Source of the DNA: an uncultured Oscillospiraceae bacterium
Lineage (GTDB): Bacteria > Bacillota > Clostridia > Oscillospirales > Oscillospiraceae
Assembly: GCA_934565615.1 (NCBI GenBank)
Contig: CAKTIH010000113.1
Coordinates: 1 to 7,154, forward strand
Direction: 5' to 3'
Length of the DNA: 7,154 nt
Shown: in pieces, positions 6,196 through 7,154 of the stretch
Numbering within the stretch: the first letter of the stretch is position 1
How the letters are laid out: every line of letters begins with the position of its first letter
Translations under genes and position numbers: made by a program
Notes under the pieces: model-generated
What the model was told of the DNA's origin: nothing
Seen by the model: the letters and a program-made list of their open reading frames with translations, nothing else
The model's database searches: none

Positions 6196-7000
6196 ATTCC
6201 TCAGGCCAGATATGTATATTGAAGCGCAGGAGAAACTGCTCTCCCGGTATCCATACATGGTAAAGCCCATCCATCTTATCGCTCAGCGCGAGGAAGTCCT
6301 CAGGCGCTGCCGTAACGATGGCGGTGTAAGCCCAGCTCTCACGGCCGTTGTCTATGCTCTTCGTTGCCATGACCTCGGCCTGAACGCCCTGCGCAGCAAA
6401 GGCCTCGGCGTCCCGCAGGGCATATTCAAGGTCCAGCTCCTCGTACAAAGGAATATATTCCGACTCATATGTGTCGATGGCTTCCTCCCAGCCCTCGGTC
6501 TTTTGCACCCACTCGGGGTATTCCTCGGGCAGCTTTTCTAAAAGCTCTTCATCGTCAAGCGTCTTTCTGAGCATGTCGGTGCTTTCGTATTCGGTGAGTG
6601 CGTCAGCGCCCAACACCTCCGACAGCGCCATCAGTGCCCGGTCATGGTTCTGGAGCGGGATGTTCCACTTGTCGAGCCGCTTGTCAAAAACACAAAACGG
6701 CCATCCGTAGACCACGAACTTCACCGGCTGATCCTGCGGCTGCTGCGCGAGCCAATCGAGACAGTCGGGCGCAGCGTTGTTGCTGAAATAGAAATTGCCG
6801 TATTCATCGTATAGTGAGCGCAGGAAGTCCCGCGCGCTGTCGTAGACCTCCGGTTCGTCATCCGCGGCTTCCGGGGACGCCGCGGCGGCAGCTTCGGTCG
6901 GCATCGGCGGTGATGCGCTGTCCATGGGCTGCGCCGGTGTGCTGCCGCAGCCGCACAGCAGCAGCGCGATAACAAGCGCGAGGATAGATACCCGTTTCAT
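6194..7000 (-). CDS. Putative lipoprotein of unknown function, first gene of the sigma operon
   Basis: This protein has 268 residues from the ATG at 7000, chosen because AAAGGAG (7011-7017) is 10 nt upstream of it; an in-frame GTG at 7009 is only 1 nt from that site. The N-terminus is a lipoprotein signal: MKR, a hydrophobic stretch, and the lipobox LLCGC with the predicted lipidated Cys18. A Pro/Ala/Ser/Glu-rich linker (about 19-50) follows, suited to spanning the wall. The folded part (about 52-268) is acidic and rich in Tyr, Trp and Glu, with a mainly helical middle (about 125-205) and an aromatic, probably beta C-terminus (HVWIPGEQFLLRFNIHIWPE). I do not recognise a family. Because it leads an operon with an ECF sigma factor and a membrane regulator, an inferred role is an outer-surface sensor or modulator of that pair, or simply a member of its regulon. 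Confidence 0.85.
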   Translation of the reverse strand: MKRVSILALVIALLLCGCGSTPAQPMDSASPPMPTEAAAAASPEAADDEPEVYDSARDFLRSLYDEYGNFYFSNNAAPDCLDWLAQQPQDQPVKFVVYGWPFCVFDKRLDKWNIPLQNHDRALMALSEVLGADALTEYESTDMLRKTLDDEELLEKLPEEYPEWVQKTEGWEEAIDTYESEYIPLYEELDLEYALRDAEAFAAQGVQAEVMATKSIDNGRESWAYTAIVTAAPEDFLALSDKMDGLYHVWIPGEQFLLRFNIHIWPEE

Positions 7001-7010
7001 AGTAAGCACG

Positions 7011-7017
7011 CTCCTTT
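7011..7017 (-). promoter_or_regulatory. Ribosome binding site deciding the lipoprotein start
   Basis: AAAGGAG on the - strand is 10 nt before the ATG at 7000. It almost touches the upstream in-frame GTG at 7009, which rules that codon out as a start. The ATG start also gives a normal lipoprotein signal peptide beginning MKR. Confidence 0.8.
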
Positions 7018-7018
7018 G

Positions 7019-7038
7019 TGTGTATTTCTTGTGTATTT
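7019..7038. repeat. Short direct repeat in the lipoprotein gene leader
   Basis: TGTGTATTT occurs at 7019-7027 and again at 7030-7038, an 11-bp period or about one helical turn. On the - strand it reads AAATACACA twice, directly upstream of the ribosome binding site. It might be a protein-binding site or an unstructured translation-enhancing leader; it could also be chance in AT-rich sequence. Confidence 0.4.
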
Positions 7039-7087
7039 ATCTTTCTGCTTATATAAACGCATCGGGAGCGGAAAATGTGGCTGTAAA

Positions 7088-7133
7088 CTAAAAGTTGGGG
7101 TACCTGGGTAGCTCCGGGTGCTCCAACTTTTAG
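7088..7133. repeat. Long hairpin, probable terminator or small palindromic repeat
   Basis: Outer arms CTAAAAGTTGG (7088-7098) and CCAACTTTTAG (7123-7133) are perfectly complementary. The inner arms GGTACCTGG (7099-7107) and CCGGGTGCT (7114-7122) also pair along their full length if G-U pairs in a + strand RNA are counted, giving a 20-bp stem with loop GTAGCT. On the - strand those three wobbles become A/C mismatches. The A-run before and T-run after the core fit a bidirectional intrinsic terminator. It lies about 88 nt upstream of the lipoprotein start and may end a transcript arriving from outside the window, or be a dispersed repeat. No coding sequence is seen in 7001-7154. Confidence 0.65.
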
Positions 7134-7154
7134 CATGTTGAAAAAATAAGAGTA

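Noticed and set aside
2962..7000. VanW gene as part of a vancomycin-resistance cluster
   Set aside because: No ligase, dehydrogenase, dipeptidase or two-component genes of such clusters are present, and VanW-domain proteins are widespread in Clostridia without resistance.
7099..7122. tRNA-like GGGTAGCTC in the right-edge hairpin
   Set aside because: No acceptor stem, anticodon arm or T-arm can be built around it; it is just the loop and inner stem of the palindrome.
6858..7136. A - strand open frame of 92 codons running through the right-edge hairpin into the lipoprotein gene
   Set aside because: Its first codons are the hairpin itself, it overlaps the lipoprotein start in another frame, and it has no ribosome binding site.

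Overview
The window looks like chromosomal DNA of an anaerobic, fairly GC-rich member of the Clostridia (Oscillospiraceae/Ruminococcaceae-like). This is inferred from the gene families (a VanW-domain cell-wall protein, an ATC-hydrolase-family protein, an ECF sigma factor paired with a DUF4367-like membrane protein), strong GGAGG-type ribosome binding sites, sigma-A type promoters and frequent ATA codons in GC-rich genes. No taxonomic marker gene is present, so the assignment is tentative. Nothing indicates a phage, insertion sequence, CRISPR array, tRNA or rRNA.

Layout: two blocks converge on a shared terminator at about 2912-2955. The left block reads on the + strand. It holds the C-terminal half or more of a Ca2+-type P-type ATPase (cut by the left edge), an intrinsic terminator, and then a compact two-gene unit: a TetR-family regulator followed 1 nt later by an L-2-amino-thiazoline-4-carboxylate (ATC) hydrolase-family protein. 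This unit has a perfect-consensus promoter (TTGACA, 17 bp, TATAAT). A symmetric operator-like array made of two ATTAC-N3-GTAAT palindromes covers the expected transcription start, so the regulator probably represses itself and the hydrolase-like gene.

The right block reads on the - strand, so its order of transcription runs from right to left. First comes a lipoprotein of unknown function. Next is an ECF sigma factor that starts at GTG, with its ribosome binding site lying over the lipoprotein stop codon. Then comes a single-pass membrane protein with an extracytoplasmic DUF4367-like domain, overlapping the sigma gene by 11 nt and probably its anti-sigma factor. Together these look like a translationally coupled envelope-sensing operon. 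Downstream, with its own promoter but no visible terminator in between, lies a 588-residue membrane-anchored VanW-domain protein, probably acting at the cell wall.

The right edge, upstream of the lipoprotein gene, carries a long hairpin (20-bp stem, complete only when G-U pairs of the + strand RNA are counted) and a small direct repeat with 11-bp period. Every gap between genes is shorter than 300 bases. The points most worth following are the tandem operator with its ATC-hydrolase-like target, the lipoprotein/sigma/membrane-protein operon, and the right-edge hairpin.
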